Positions 13,988 to 26,605 of a stretch of DNA of 64,000 nt are shown here, piece after piece. Below the pieces are notes generated by a model. The model did no database searches, was not told where the DNA came from, and saw nothing but the letters and a program-made list of their open reading frames with translations. Source of the stretch: Xylocopa sonorina (lineage: Eukaryota > Arthropoda > Insecta > Hymenoptera > Apidae); NCBI RefSeq assembly GCF_050948175.1, contig NC_135204.1, positions 4,827,473 through 4,891,472 of the forward strand, in the 5' to 3' direction. Each line of letters starts with the position of its first letter. Within the stretch, counting starts at the first letter, position 1. The position numbers were made by a program, and so were the translations under genes.

Positions 13988-14430
13988 AGGGTGGTTCAGA
14001 CGCATTAACCCTTCCGCGGAACTTCCGTTTCTAGTCGTGGAATCCTTAACGTATCTGTGATAACGTATACATGTGTGGTAATTTTTAACTGTTTTATGAA
14101 ACTGTATTTGTAATGTGTTTAATATGGGCAAGAGTTTTGTTTTTTTTTTAATCGATGTTGGAATTGCTGGAGATTTTCCAGAAATGATTTGATATGCAAG
14201 GTTTTTAGGGTGGTTCAGACGCATTAACCCTTCCGCGGAACTTCCGTTTCTAGTCGTGGAATCCTTAACGTATCTGTGATAACGTATACATGTGTGGTAA
14301 CTTTTAACTGTTTTATGAAGCTGTATTGGTAATGTGTTTCATATATGCAAAGGTTTTATCGTTTTTTTAAATCGATGTTAGAATTGGAGAATTGGAGATT
14401 TTTCAGAAATGATTTGATATGCAACGTTTT
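13988..14430 (+). repeat. Two-copy tandem duplication, unit about 219 bp
   Basis: Copies begin at 13988 and 14207 with AGGGTGGTTCAGACGCATTA and continue through TTCCGCGGAACTTCCG and ACGTATACATGTGTGG. The second has a few small indels. Each copy carries one TTAACCCTT motif near its start. Confidence 0.92.
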
Positions 14431-17400
14431 ACATGCTACAATGATTAGTATTATTTATATACTATTACAGGAAGTTTCAATTTCGGTGACAGTATTATCT
14501 AGCGAACTGATATACTTTAGATATAAGATTCTCGCGTAATGAATTCAAGACGTTACAAAATGAACGCGAAGCAATTATAATTACCTATTGCCAGACGTCG
14601 CAGTAATTAACTTACCAAAGTACAATTTCCTATCGGGCGAAGCACGGGGCCATTAAACTATTTAAAACCGCGCACATCCGTCTCTTCTCATCCATATTAA
14701 AAAAAAAAGCTTCCGCCAGCGGTGTTCCTGTTTCCACCAGGCAGCGAATCTATCGCGTAACCCGAGCAAATACGTCTGAATATTTCATCGAAACTACCGC
14801 GTTTGATACCCGCATTTATTTAATAGCCGTATCATTTTTGTCAACCGCCGTGGTAACCGCGAATTAAAATTTATTTAAAATATCCGCCGGGCTCGCCAGC
14901 GGACCTCCGCCGCCGCGTATCCGGGCATCGATCGTACGCGTGGCAAAACCGCTCCAGCACTCAAAGTGTTAACAAACCTCCGCCGTTGGACACGTGTCCC
15001 ATTACGATCCAGCTCACCCGGTATATAATAACGCGACGCAGAGGCGGCGGGTGTGCGAGGCGTGGAAGGAAGAACCGTTTCCTCCTCTAACGAAACTTTT
15101 TTCCCCGCAGCAGATTTACACGGGCGTGCGTTAACGAGCGGCACACCGGTGTAATAATTAGTGCCACTATATACCGTAACTCGCAGGCGGCCAGGTTCAC
15201 GCGCGCGCGCGCGCGCGCGCACCACACACGTACAGAGCGTGCATACATCCGCGCGACCGCCGGCACGGAATTTCCAGGCCGATTATCAGCGTCCTGTCGG
15301 GAACGGGCCACCGAGGATCGTGGCTCCGCTCGAATATCGATTCCTCCAGCTTATCGGCCCGCTTGCATACCCTCCGCCCGTAGACCCACGGTAGCGCGTC
15401 ACTTTTTTTTTTCTCCCACCCTCCCTCGCCCCTCAGCCGCTCGAACCCCCCTCGTTTTTACCCCTCGACGATGCTTCCGTGAGGTTTTCGAAGGTCCTCT
15501 CCGGGGAGAGCTAAAATAACGCGACTTCGTCAGGGAGCGTTCTTCGTTTTCGTTCGGTCCTCCTCCCACTCCGCGCTGTGCTTCCACCCTTCTCCTGTCC
15601 CCGTTCGACGTGTACGTCGCGCGCTCCTTCTCTCTCTCTCTCTCCCGTTGGACTCTCTTTTTCTGCGTCCTCTCCTCGCCTCCTGTGTTTCTCTGGTAGC
15701 CGCGCTCGGGGGTTTAGATATTTATACGCGGTCGACTCGCCACCCGTGAACCGAAGGAAAAACCGTCGTGAAATACAACGCGACGCGAGACGACGCGACG
15801 CGTCGGAACAGGACCGGCAACTTTCGAAATGCCTCCTTTGAGAGGCGTAATTGGAGGGTAATGGCGGTAAGAAAACGGCGGGGAGGAGAAGCGAAAGTAT
15901 CCAGGGCCTGGGGAAGCTGAACGCCGCGGGGAAGCGACGATTAAGGACGCTTCGGGGGCAGAGATGTCCTGATTTCGGTGATCGCACGGGTTTGTTAACC
16001 CCTTAAGGTCCACCTTCGTTAGAGCAGATTTCCCGTGTAACAGTTTAACCCTTCCCTGGCTCGAACTTCGTTCCTGAAATCTATGCGGGACTTTAATGGC
16101 GTTACTTTGTTTCGGGTACGAGAAATTTCTAGCTTGTTATTTCGCCATTAACTGAAATTATTATTCTTGGTGGTTCGGTTACTTTTTAATGAAACTGAAT
16201 AGACATTAATAGCGTTAATAACATCTTGCTGGCCAATAACGTATTAGTACGACTTTTATATTCAAAATTTAGTAGAGGTTTGATGTAGGTTTTCCTTTTT
16301 TATTGTTATAAAAAAATATTTAGTCCCTCTGTCTCAGAAAATAGACAGAACTAGACCGATCTAAATTTATGCTCCCGTAAAACTCAATTACAGTGATGCG
16401 CCATTTAAATTCACATCCTGTGCCGCATAAAATAAAGGAGAAACAAGAAGAGGTGCATAACTAAATTTTTAAATAAGTGTACTTGGTTTAGAATGGCTCT
16501 CAGTTTCTTTATTGATTAATTAAGAAATCACATTATACACGAAAACCAAAAATATTACTGAAATAATTCCGAATGAAGGGTTTTACCATTTTCTTCTTTC
16601 TGATCTTATGTACATACACATTTAATGGGGATGGAGATCGAAGATGTAAAATAAGCCCAAAATCGAGAGAAAAACATTTAACTCCCACAGAATTTCTCGT
16701 AAAACATTTTGTTCATTTTTATTCAACCGCTGACCGAATTCTAAAAACCCGAGCGTATAATACACGATAACAACAATAATAATTTCGCGCTGTTGGGTTA
16801 TCGATCTATCGCCCTTTTGCTGCGCTTTAATCGGGCCGGCCATTTCGGTATGAATTTTTTAAAAATGCGTTTTTCTCGAGAGAGTCATGCTCCGTGAAAA
16901 AACAGCAACGGCCGCAAATATTTGCGAAATCGCTGTTGTTTATAGCTGTCCGCGCGAAGGGATCTTTTTTCTGCACGCGAATGAACCTTACAAACAGTAC
17001 GTCTTCCTCTCTTATTGATCTACCCTTTAACCAATGTTCTAGACAGACAAATGATGAAAAACAAAAAATATATGCGTGTATATTATACACAGTGATACAT
17101 ATTCGTATGGATACAGCGAACACAAACAACATTTGCGCACGTTCCTGTTAATATTTATCTTCCACGTTCTGTTTCTTTACTTTGCAGTTTTTCAAATTGG
17201 GTTGTGTCGCCCGCAACAAAATGAAGAGATTATACCTAAGAAAATTATAGTGCATTATACAAATATGAATGCGCGATTATTACAATATATGTAATTACCG
17301 AAAATTATAGCTTACATAAACATAAATGTATAATTGCTAGTTATGGTAATATAATATTGCTTGCAATATGTAATTGGACGCGTTTAAATGACTTTTAAAT

Positions 17401-18660
17401 CGCGTCGTACAATAAATTTTTCGACGACACATCGGCAGTGTGTATGTGTATCGTGTAATAAATTGCAACAGTGTACATCGAATGATGCACAGTTACAAAC
17501 GTGCTATTTCTGCATTCGAAATTGAACAGATAAAATTTCTTGGATTTCTAAAGAAAATAAATCTAAACATTCTCAACAAGTACAGTAGTTTTTACAAAGT
17601 TGAAGATAGAAAGAAATGATTTTTATCCTTGTCGTCACTTTACTCTTGTCGATGATATATTTTCGAGAGAACGTTTTTAGGGTGTTCCATGCTTCGTACT
17701 TCAAAATTCAAAAAACATATGGAATTTCAAGGCAAAATGTAGTATAGTACGCTTCAGATTGTTAGGATTTACATCGTTTTCAAATTCGAAAGTTCTACTT
17801 AATTTTAAAATATTTTCTACTCCCAAAAGGGGGGTAAAAATTGTACATATCGTCCATTATCTCAGCACTTCATAGTCTCGAGGGCAGAAACCAAGAGTCG
17901 CAGAGAGCCAAGAGCCTCGACCGATTAACCGTGTCGCAATTTCGAGTGGAATGGCCCGTTTTAAGGCTTCAGCGTCTCGACGCCGCCGTATCGACGCCTG
18001 CGATTTCGATTCCATGAAATCTTATCTAACGACGCGAACTATTCCACACCCCACCGCCGTTTGGCGTGGAAAAGCAACATTGTCGGCGCAAAATATCCGT
18101 GTCGTTTCCCGCGGCGCCGGCTGAACCTTTGACGGCTAATTATTTCGCTTAATTAAAGTGAAACCCGATGCGACCCCCGTCGGAAATTAAACAGCGTTTT
18201 CGTAATCGAGCACCGCCACCCTGTCGTTCCCGACCTCATAGATTTACAAGCGTTCCGCAAAAATTCTCCGCTGCTCGTCGAACGGTTTCGTTATTTTTGC
18301 GAACAAATTCGGGAATATCATCGGACGTTATGGTAATTCTGTTAATAATAATTGTTCCATCCGGTAGTACAAACACATATATATCAAAACACGATCCATA
18401 CGGTTCAATGAGTCACGTACTAAAATTATCAAATTGGCAACTGTTGAGATAATAAATAATTGGTGTAACATGATGAATGAATGCGAATTAAAAATTAGTG
18501 GAACGATATTTACGTTTGAAAAATGGTACGCGTAATTTTAAAAATCTTACAAAATTATTTTGCATTTCTAGGATTGAGGAATAATTAGAGTTATTTAAAA
18601 GCAGACTTTCCTATTTTGATTTTTCGAAAGGCCATTTACGTTCTCAGCTGCTGTTTAAAA
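14431..18660. other. Non-coding block with CpG-rich island 14.9-16.0 kb
   Basis: The island carries the (CG)n tract and a CT-rich stretch (15.4-15.7 kb). It ends at two TTAACCC words (15995, 16045), after which the sequence turns AT-rich to about 17.9 kb. Only short, unrecognisable ORFs. Confidence 0.6.
15200..15221. repeat. (CG)n tract, Z-DNA-prone
   Basis: About 22 bases of alternating C and G, followed by an ACACACG stretch, inside a CpG-rich block. Confidence 0.95.
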
Positions 18661-19005
18661 TTCTGATTTATTCAGAGTAAATCCGTTACTTGAGTCAAGT
18701 GCTTTGACACGTCCCCATGCAAATTAAGTTACATCAAGTGACTTGACTTCAAGTAGTATATACCTTAAATCGCGTCGACATTCTTTACAATTCTAATCGC
18801 ATATTTCAGATACGCCCAACATTAATTAACTAGTATTAATTTATTTAAACTCCACGTTATTTAAAATACGTTACAAGTCGAGAAATACTTGAAAGAACCC
18901 AAACATTTCACTTGCAAGAAATAAAATAGTTCGAAGTTACTTGGAATGAAATTAATAACTTGAATCGACTTGAAATGATTCGACTAATCTAAACGGAACT
19001 TAATA
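18661..19005. promoter_or_regulatory. Cluster of TCAAGTG/ACTTGA words
   Basis: TCAAGTG occurs at 18695 and 18734. About ten ACTTG or CAAGT words fall within 350 bp, several as back-to-back pairs such as CAAGTGACTTGACTTCAAG. NK-2 class homeodomain proteins bind TCAAGTG-like sites. The cluster may be regulatory or a decayed simple repeat. Confidence 0.25.
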
Positions 19006-20786
19006 GCGAAAATTGTTCAATATGGCCGCCCCGCACGTCGATCATTCCAATAAATTGATAACCTCTTCTTTGTTTGCCACGTTTGCGCGATGTTTCCCGG
19101 TGCCTTTCCTCTCTTTTCCCCTCTATTTCGTTTTATTTTTCTATTTTGCTTTGGTCCCGTTTGTTTCAATGGCTCGTCGAACGGGTATCGGTTGCGTGAA
19201 TTTTTATGGATTAACGTTCTATCGAGGCCGGATTAAAAACGTTCCTTCGCGAACACTGGTCCGATTAGAGCGAGTTGTGGTGGAAATTTTGTGTTTGAGT
19301 CTGATTTTGTTCTTTGTGCACGGTGCGACGCAGCGCAATTTTTTTTGCCCTTATTTTTTGCTGCTATTAATGCACGGTGAAGATGATATAACGAAATTTT
19401 GTAATTGAAAGAGAAAAAGAAGAGCGTTCGTAAGAGGGTGAAGATCATTTTTCAATGTTTAATTATCAGTCTTGTGAATGCAAATATGCTTATTTAATAG
19501 ATGTTCACTGCTCAGATGATCACGTTTTCCATGTGTTTTAAAAGGAAAATCATTATAATGAGTATTATTGAAAGCATTTGTTCTGCAAGCTTCCAATAGC
19601 ATTGCTAAAAATATATTTTTAATTGTCAAGTATTAATTCCAATGCCATGTTCTTTGCTCGCACAATACTTTTAATCTTTTCTTGACAAAACTTGGTCTTA
19701 ATTCGTTCCAATTACTTACAGTTAGAAGAGTAACATATCGCAATTTTATGCAGTTTACAGTCGCAGTTGTACCATTTGTTTGAAAAATAAGGAAAAAGTA
19801 AAAGCGTTGGATATATTTTTTAAAAATGGGTAAGTACAGGAACGTTGTCGAGTCGGAGTTTAAAACTTTAAAATCGATAGCGATTATATTTACTGGGAAT
19901 AAATAAAACATTAGCTGTCAATAGCACTAAAGTTTTACAGTCAAAATCGCGATGTGCCGTTTCACCATTTGCTCACAGTTCAGTTTTTATAACCTCGATA
20001 TAATCAGTAGTGAAATCTCCACTCAAAATTGGAAGCTCAAGCTTTTTTGCACGGCTTTGATTCCTCTCGAGTGTCATCAAATCTTTTATTCTATGCAACA
20101 GACGCAACTGCTTACAGTCCACATACATTTTATCTTCTAATTGTTTTTAGGCGCCACATAGACTCGTTTAGATCAGTCAAATTACTTCAGTTCATATCGT
20201 TCGAATTGAAGCCATTCAAAATTATTTTCAATCGTTTCAAATTTCCACATTCGAGTCGCTTGATTTCCAATTACTCGAAATCACTCGATTACTGTGATCT
20301 AAGCAAAATTGAAATAAATTCAAGTTTTCTAATCGCATAGCTGTACACTAGAATTCAAGTAACTCGACTAATTAGAAACCTTCCTCATCCTTGTTCCACG
20401 TACCCTATGTACCAATGAATAGACAACCCAACCCAGCCCAAATTTACAAATCAACGTCCAAACGTGCGCATTAAAAATCCCTGTAGTCCAATTAATTCCT
20501 CCCCAACAGGTTTTCCGTTTCCCCTCCGAACAGAAGATAAAAGATCGTCTACAACATCGACGACCAATCCGCGATCCATCAAAGTTATTTATACGATCAA
20601 CATCGACCAAAACGTTCCATACACCCATGTGCTCATACATCCACTACACGAATTCGTAAAATAATCGAAAACAACAAGGAGAAACGATCATTATCGCCCA
20701 TCGTCGATACACGCGCAGCATCTCGACTCTATACACCCAAACCTCCTTCGTATTCGAACGCGTGTCTCGCAGCCAACATCTCCAAG

Positions 20787-20810
20787 TCTCTCTCTCTCTC
20801 TCTCTCTCTC
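20787..20810 (+). repeat. (TC)n microsatellite
   Basis: About 12 uninterrupted TC units. Confidence 0.95.
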
Positions 20811-21305
20811 GCACGGTGCCCGTGGCACGGCTCATACGCTGGTAAACATCAGCAACTCGACGAGCGCCGGCGCTATCGCGCTAATATCCAGACGTCGTGA
20901 AATGAACTGCATTTAATTACACGCGCGTGCACCGTTACCACCGCCCTGGGTAACCAGCGTGCACCCACCCTACGCGCCTCACCCTCGGATCCCAATCACG
21001 TTGCCGCTGGCGGCGGCGGTAGCGGCATCGCGAGCGGGTATTTATTTCCACGCAGAAGAAAGAGAAACAGTGGGCCGCAGGGAGGGACATCGACCCTCCT
21101 TCTGCGCGCTAGCCCGTGGACCCCGAATGTTCATCCATTAATCCTGCGAGCAAAACGATGCACCGCGTCCCACGGACCGACGGAACCCTTCCCAGTTCTC
21201 TTGGATGCCGGCCGAGTTATTAATGAGTTAACAGGATTTCCTTCGGTCGGAAAATACGCCTGGAAAGCCTCCGGAGGATTTGGATTTCGGGTCGAGAAGC
21301 CAACG

Positions 21306-21325
21306 ATCTCTCTCTCTCTCTCTTT
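21306..21325 (+). repeat. (TC)n microsatellite
   Basis: A TC run followed by imperfect CT-rich sequence to about 21,360. Confidence 0.9.
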
Positions 21326-23615
21326 CTCACTCCCTTTCATTCTCTCTCACACCGTCTCGCGGTCGATCCTGCTCCCCGTACCTTGATCCGGCGGCGCACG
21401 CACACACCGCTGGAACGATCACCGGCGTGCACGTCCAATTGATTGCCTCGAGAAGGTGGTTTGTGAAAAATTTAGCCGCTCGCTGGATATGGGTCGAACG
21501 AACCGGCTCCACGAGGCCACGAGGTCTCCCGTCGTCGGTCTCGCGAAGACGCTACGAGTGAATGCTGAGGCGATTTGGGGATTTTGGTGAATTGGCAAAT
21601 TAGTGCCATGGGTCTTGGGTATTTATTGTTTTTGTCATTCGTGGACCTGGAATGCGATGCGAAAGTTTGATCGAACGAGGAAGCAGAGTTTGGTTATGAA
21701 AGCAAGAGAATTTTTCCTTTCTTCCTTAATGGAGCTTCAAGCATAATTTTATTATCCTTCATTGGTTCACTTATACTGATAATCAGGAGGATGTGCCATA
21801 CCTTGACCCAACGTTTGTACTCGACTGATCACAATGATGATGGCCCAAATTACCACAAACCCGTCAATTTGGAGTCATTAACAAAAGTACGTATGTAGAT
21901 CCAGCCAACAATTTTCAACCCTTCCTTACGATAATTATAATAATTAAAAGCCTGTTTCTTCATTTTTTTTTATATCTTCACTTTTTAAAATTATCTCCCA
22001 AAGTGTCTCACAGAGACAACCTAAATACGCCTCCTAATATATTTACATCTTCAAAGAGTTAACGTTCAAATTGATTAATAAGAATTCGTTATTCCTTCCA
22101 TCGCGTTCGTTCTCGAAATTATGCAGGCAGACTCGATGAACACGTACGCGCAGATCGAAGCAAAAACCACCCGCAGACATTCTTTCGCGTCGAACCTACG
22201 CTCCGACCAATCCAATCCAGGGTATAAAGGTTCGACCGAAATTATCGGGAAGGTTGGACGTTCCGCGAAAAACGGGACGAGCTACATTCGAGGCGAAGGG
22301 TTTAGTCATCGCTTTCTAAGCGGCTTCCGTGCCGATCCCGAGCTCCCGCGGAGATCAGGGTGTACGTCGGTAATATCGGCGGTAGCAGTTACCGATCGAT
22401 ATATCGACAGGCCACCGCATTGCGAGAGAAGCTAATCGCCCAGCCTCAAATTCGTACCAGTTTTCGCGGTAATCACTGCGAGCCTAGCTTCGAAAACCGG
22501 CGTTGTCGAGTGCTCCGTTTGTAAAACGCGGGCTACGGTCTTCTTGTTACTCGAATACTAGAAAATGTACAGAAGCTTGTAAATTGAGACGTTATGTCTG
22601 TCAACGAACAGAATTAGTAACTATTGTCAATCCCAAAATAATCTCATTCCCCTTAAAATGAAACTCAAACATTATTTCTAAGTCTCCATTATCTTTAACA
22701 ATTCCACGCGTATCAGACAATTAATAATTTATAGAAAATTCCAATAACTAAGAAACATTTAACCCTTACTCTTCAGAAACAACTACAATCCATAATCCCA
22801 CGCACATTACTAAATTGAATCGAACAGCATTTTAATTGCTTTATATTCAACGGAGTACTAACAATCGCATCTTCTATACTTTTTCCTGAGAACCCGCAGG
22901 AACCATCCCACTCAATTCCTCCCCTCACGGTCGACGAATCGCTCTGCTCATCAACAAATTTCCAATCCCCATTACGGGGACGAAAATTCGTCGCTGGATC
23001 CAGTCGAGGCTCGTCGACGCCCTCGACCGCGGCGTTCTCCAAGCGGATCCTCGAGCTTCCCGCCGTGACAGAGTAAACGCGTGCAAGCGAGGAAAGGAAG
23101 GGCAGGGGCACGAGGGAAGAGGGAACGCAAAAAAGGAAGGGGAAAAAAAGGAAGACGGCCCATAAATATTTATGGGCCGCGCGGATAGCCAGGCCGCGAG
23201 CGCGACCGCCCCGCGGCATCGATATAATTCACGGTTATCGATCGAGCGCGCGCCGGAAATGTGTTCCTTCCCCGCAATCCGCTTATCGCCGCGACACCAG
23301 ATAGGAAGGCGCGCGCGACGCCGACGTCGGAAGACGGCGACCGATTCGTTCAACCTGTTGCAAGGCCATTAACATCGACCCTACGTGTCCTCCATCGATT
23401 CAGCCGGCGTGCACCGCTCCGCTGGGTGTGGCGGCCGGCTCCAGAAAACCGGAAAAAGAGAAAGCGGCGATCGAAGGCGGAACGAAAAGCGAGACCGGCA
23501 GAAATCGGCACGCGACGGCTAGAGATGGGAACGAGACCCGTTTGCACTCGCGAGCTCGAGACTATTTCTTCTACTTTGCGCAGAGTCGAGCAGCGTTTGT
23601 AATCGGACGCACGGA

Positions 23616-24080
23616 TTGTCGATGGTACCTGTGATTCGTCTTGCTAATGTTTCGCAGTTTTTAGCGTTGTTGTACAGTTTAATCTTCAGTATTAATTATA
23701 CTTTCCGATTTTTTAAATTTTGGTACCAAAGACTGATACTTAAATTTGTAAGTTTTATGGGGTTATAATTGAGATTATAAGGAATGGGTACTTTTTGGAA
23801 GGCAACGATACATCAAACTACGAATAGTCTGCAGTTCCAATTAGACGGTTGTCGATGGTACCTGTGATTCGTATCGTTAATGTTTCAGAGTTTTCTACGT
23901 TATTGTACAGTTTAATCTTCAGTATTAATTATACTTTCTGATTTTTTTTAATTTTGGTACCAAAGACTGATACTTAAATTTGTAAGTTTTATGGGGTTAT
24001 AATTGAGATTATAAGGAATAGGTACTTTTTGGAGGGCAACGATACATCAAACTAGGAATAGTCTGCACTACTAATTAGAG
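23616..24080 (+). repeat. Two-copy tandem duplication, unit about 233 bp
   Basis: Copies start at 23616 and 23849, both with TTGTCGATGGTACCTGTGAT. They remain nearly identical through TTTTGGTACCAAAGACTGAT and GGGGTTATAATTGAGATTAT. No coding content. Confidence 0.9.
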
Positions 24081-24900
24081 GGTTGTTCAAGAGTATTGGC
24101 GAAGTACTCGAATTAGAAGGCTGATTGGATTTTTTAATTATTTTTATAAACTTTCAGAGTTACATGTCCAAATCATCATACTTGCAATATTCTCGATCCC
24201 ATCGCTAGGAATGACGCTCGAATCACGCGCACCCGTTCGACCCGCCTATGATCTCCACGAATCTGACCCTGCTTCCTTCGCCCACTCGTTACAATTTCCT
24301 TATTTTCGTTTCTGTTCTTCAAGTCCTTCTTTCTCCTACATTTCGCAATCCTCAAACAATTCTTTCTCATATTTTACAACTATCATCGCAAAGTGAAAAA
24401 CACATTCATACAAATTATTATTGGTAACTTAATAAAAGCTCAGAGAACGCTAGACAACGTCAGAAAGAAATATCGCAAGTTTCCTGAACGCGATCGATGA
24501 TCGAAATGCCCAACGCGCCAGCGGATTCTTTCTTAAGGAAGAAACGTTCTTCAGCTGACACGAGCTCCTCCACGGGTACCAAATTTATTGGACGTCCATT
24601 ATTATGATTACGCGCATTAATACTCTCTCATGATTAGTTTGCAGGCACACCTGTCCACGTATTAATCCTGCATTTAATCACACTGCGTCCACGCGTACCT
24701 ACCATCGCTACCAGCCAAGAATTTCCAACAGAGAAACTGCTGTGCGCTCACGCAAACACACACACACACGCGTGTGCACGATCGACCACGATTTCCATCT
24801 GTGACGACGATGGAAAAATTCGAGACGATAAAGCGACACGGCCTGCGTCGAGCAAGATATTATCGGCCGTGGTTCCGGTAACGACACCAGCCACGATCCA
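24081..24900. other. Non-coding spacer between duplicated segments
   Basis: AT-rich, then mixed. Contains a short CA run at 24,754-24,769 followed by CGCGTGTGCACG. No gene seen. Confidence 0.6.
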
Positions 24901-25100
24901 AGATAAAATTAGGGTCACCTACGATCGATACCGGCAAGTGGCAGAGCCTGCGGACTACTGTTGATTGCAATCGAAGGTAAAATTAGTGTCACTCGCGACT
25001 GATAGTGGCAAGTTGTAGCCGATCCTGCGGACCAGTCTGGTGCCGATTGTGGTCGCAGGTTAAATTAGTCCCGACTTCGATCGATACCGTATAGCAAACG
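24901..25100 (+). repeat. Degenerate minisatellite, three units of about 74-82 bp
   Basis: Units start near 24901, 24975 and 25057. Each has an A-rich TAAAATTAG-like start, a TCAC or CGAC block, and CGATCGATACCGGC or CGACTGATAGTGGC. The first two also carry GGCAAGT. The copies are clearly related but well diverged. Confidence 0.55.
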
Positions 25101-25228
25101 ATAGAGTCTCCTAAGAACCGGTAGCTACATCTCAACGTGCATATCCTATCGCTCTGATCTCTCTGCTTTCTAGAGAATGATGAGAATGACGCGTAATAAA
25201 AGTGAAACTGTATTATTTACGATTATTA

Positions 25229-25620
25229 GGAATATACATAAAGATTAATGTGACTAAGTAAATATATAGCAGTGAGATTGTTAATGAATCGCACCAGACT
25301 ACATCCCTCGAATATTAATCAGATATTCAAAAGATCGACAACGCAACAAAATTAATTTTTCAGAGAATTTAATGTTACTTAAAAATCTGACGTCTTACTT
25401 GACGTGTTACTTAGAATCTTCGTCGAATCTGGATCAAATTACACACGATCAAGGAATATGTATAAAGATTAATGTGACTAAGCAAATATATGGCAGTGAG
25501 ATTGTTAATGAATTGCACCAAACTACATCCCTCGAATATTAATCAAATATTCAAAAGATCGACAACGCAACAAAATTAATTTTTAAAACAGTTCAATGTT
25601 ACTTAAAAACCTGACAACAA
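25229..25620 (+). repeat. Local duplication, offset about 224 bp
   Basis: Segments starting GGAATATACATAAAG at 25229 and GGAATATGTATAAAG at 25453 are near identical for about 150 bp (AAGATTAATGTGACTAAG, then CATCCCTCGAATATTAATCA). The intervening 70 bp is less alike. No coding content. Confidence 0.85.
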
Positions 25621-26551
25621 AACTGAGAGAGGATCCAAATCTGGACCACCAAATTACGTACGGTCATCCCAAAAAAATCCACGAAACATCGTTCGCAGAC
25701 GTAAATAAAAACCCGGAAACATATTTGCGTACGCGGACGGCACGACAAACGTGAAACAAACCGCGGCTAAGATACCCAAACATCCGAATGACCCCGTCGC
25801 GGTAAATTACATACGCGGTGACCCTCTGGCGCGCCTCGATCCACCTCAGAGCATCACTCGGGACGGGCGTCAGTGGCCGAGCCGTCGACTCGGAAAGGCG
25901 GCCCTTATTAGCATCTCCGCTCGCGATCTCTGTCGCATGCGATGTCCCGATTAATCAAACCCTGTCCTGGTCCCCCCCCTCCCGAAAACGGGGCAAAGAC
26001 ATCGACTCGATAACCCGACGCGGCGCGGAAGCGTGCATAATCCTGGCCACGGGAGCGTGGGCTCTCGCGATCAACCAGAAAATCAGACCCAACCCCAACG
26101 GGTCGAGCCGTGGGGCTGCGACAGCCTCCGCAACCCGTTGGCCCGACTCGCGATCCTCTATCCCGGCACTGAATGAGGAAGGGATAATGATTATAATAAT
26201 AATAAGAGAGCCACCCCTGGGCGGCGTATCATAGACGGCGACCTATTACGCGAAACACGACACCGGCGCCGGTCCGAGGCTGGAACCACTTGTAAAAGCG
26301 AGCGAGAGGGTCGAACGTCGATGCGGTCTGGCCGAGAGGGAGGCTAAAGCCGAGGGAGAAGAACGGCGCGGAGGGGCGGCGAAGAGGGAGGTTGGAAGAG
26401 AGGACACGAGGGATCGGCCGCAGGCGTGAGGAGAGGATATGGGGAGAGATGCGGGACGGAATAGAGGGTGAGGGTGTGCAGCGGGGGTTGGAGAAGGCAG
26501 CCGCGCCACCGGTGGTGAAACAGAACGGGGCAAAAAGAACGTGGAGAACGA

Positions 26552-26573
26552 GCTGGCTGGCTGGCTGGCTGGA

Positions 26574-26604
<31 letters not shown>
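26552..26604 (+). repeat. (CTGG)n tetranucleotide microsatellite
   Basis: About 13 CTGG units with one GGAT variant in the middle. It gives Leu-Ala-Gly-Trp or Pro-Ala-Ser-Gln runs in spurious reading frames. Confidence 0.95.

Positions 26605-26605
<1 letters not shown>

Larger units (their letters stand above)
19006..23615. other. Non-coding block
   Basis: AT-rich to 20.7 kb, then CpG-rich to 21.6 kb with two TC microsatellites. A TATAAAGG word with CCAAT upstream lies near 22,220. CpG-rich again at 22.9-23.6 kb. ORFs such as 22121-22435 (104 codons) have no recognisable domain. Confidence 0.55.

Noticed and set aside
22121..22435. 104-codon ORF beginning at an ATG
   Set aside because: Not flanked by splice signals or a convincing promoter, and no recognisable domain. 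Length is within chance for CpG-rich DNA.
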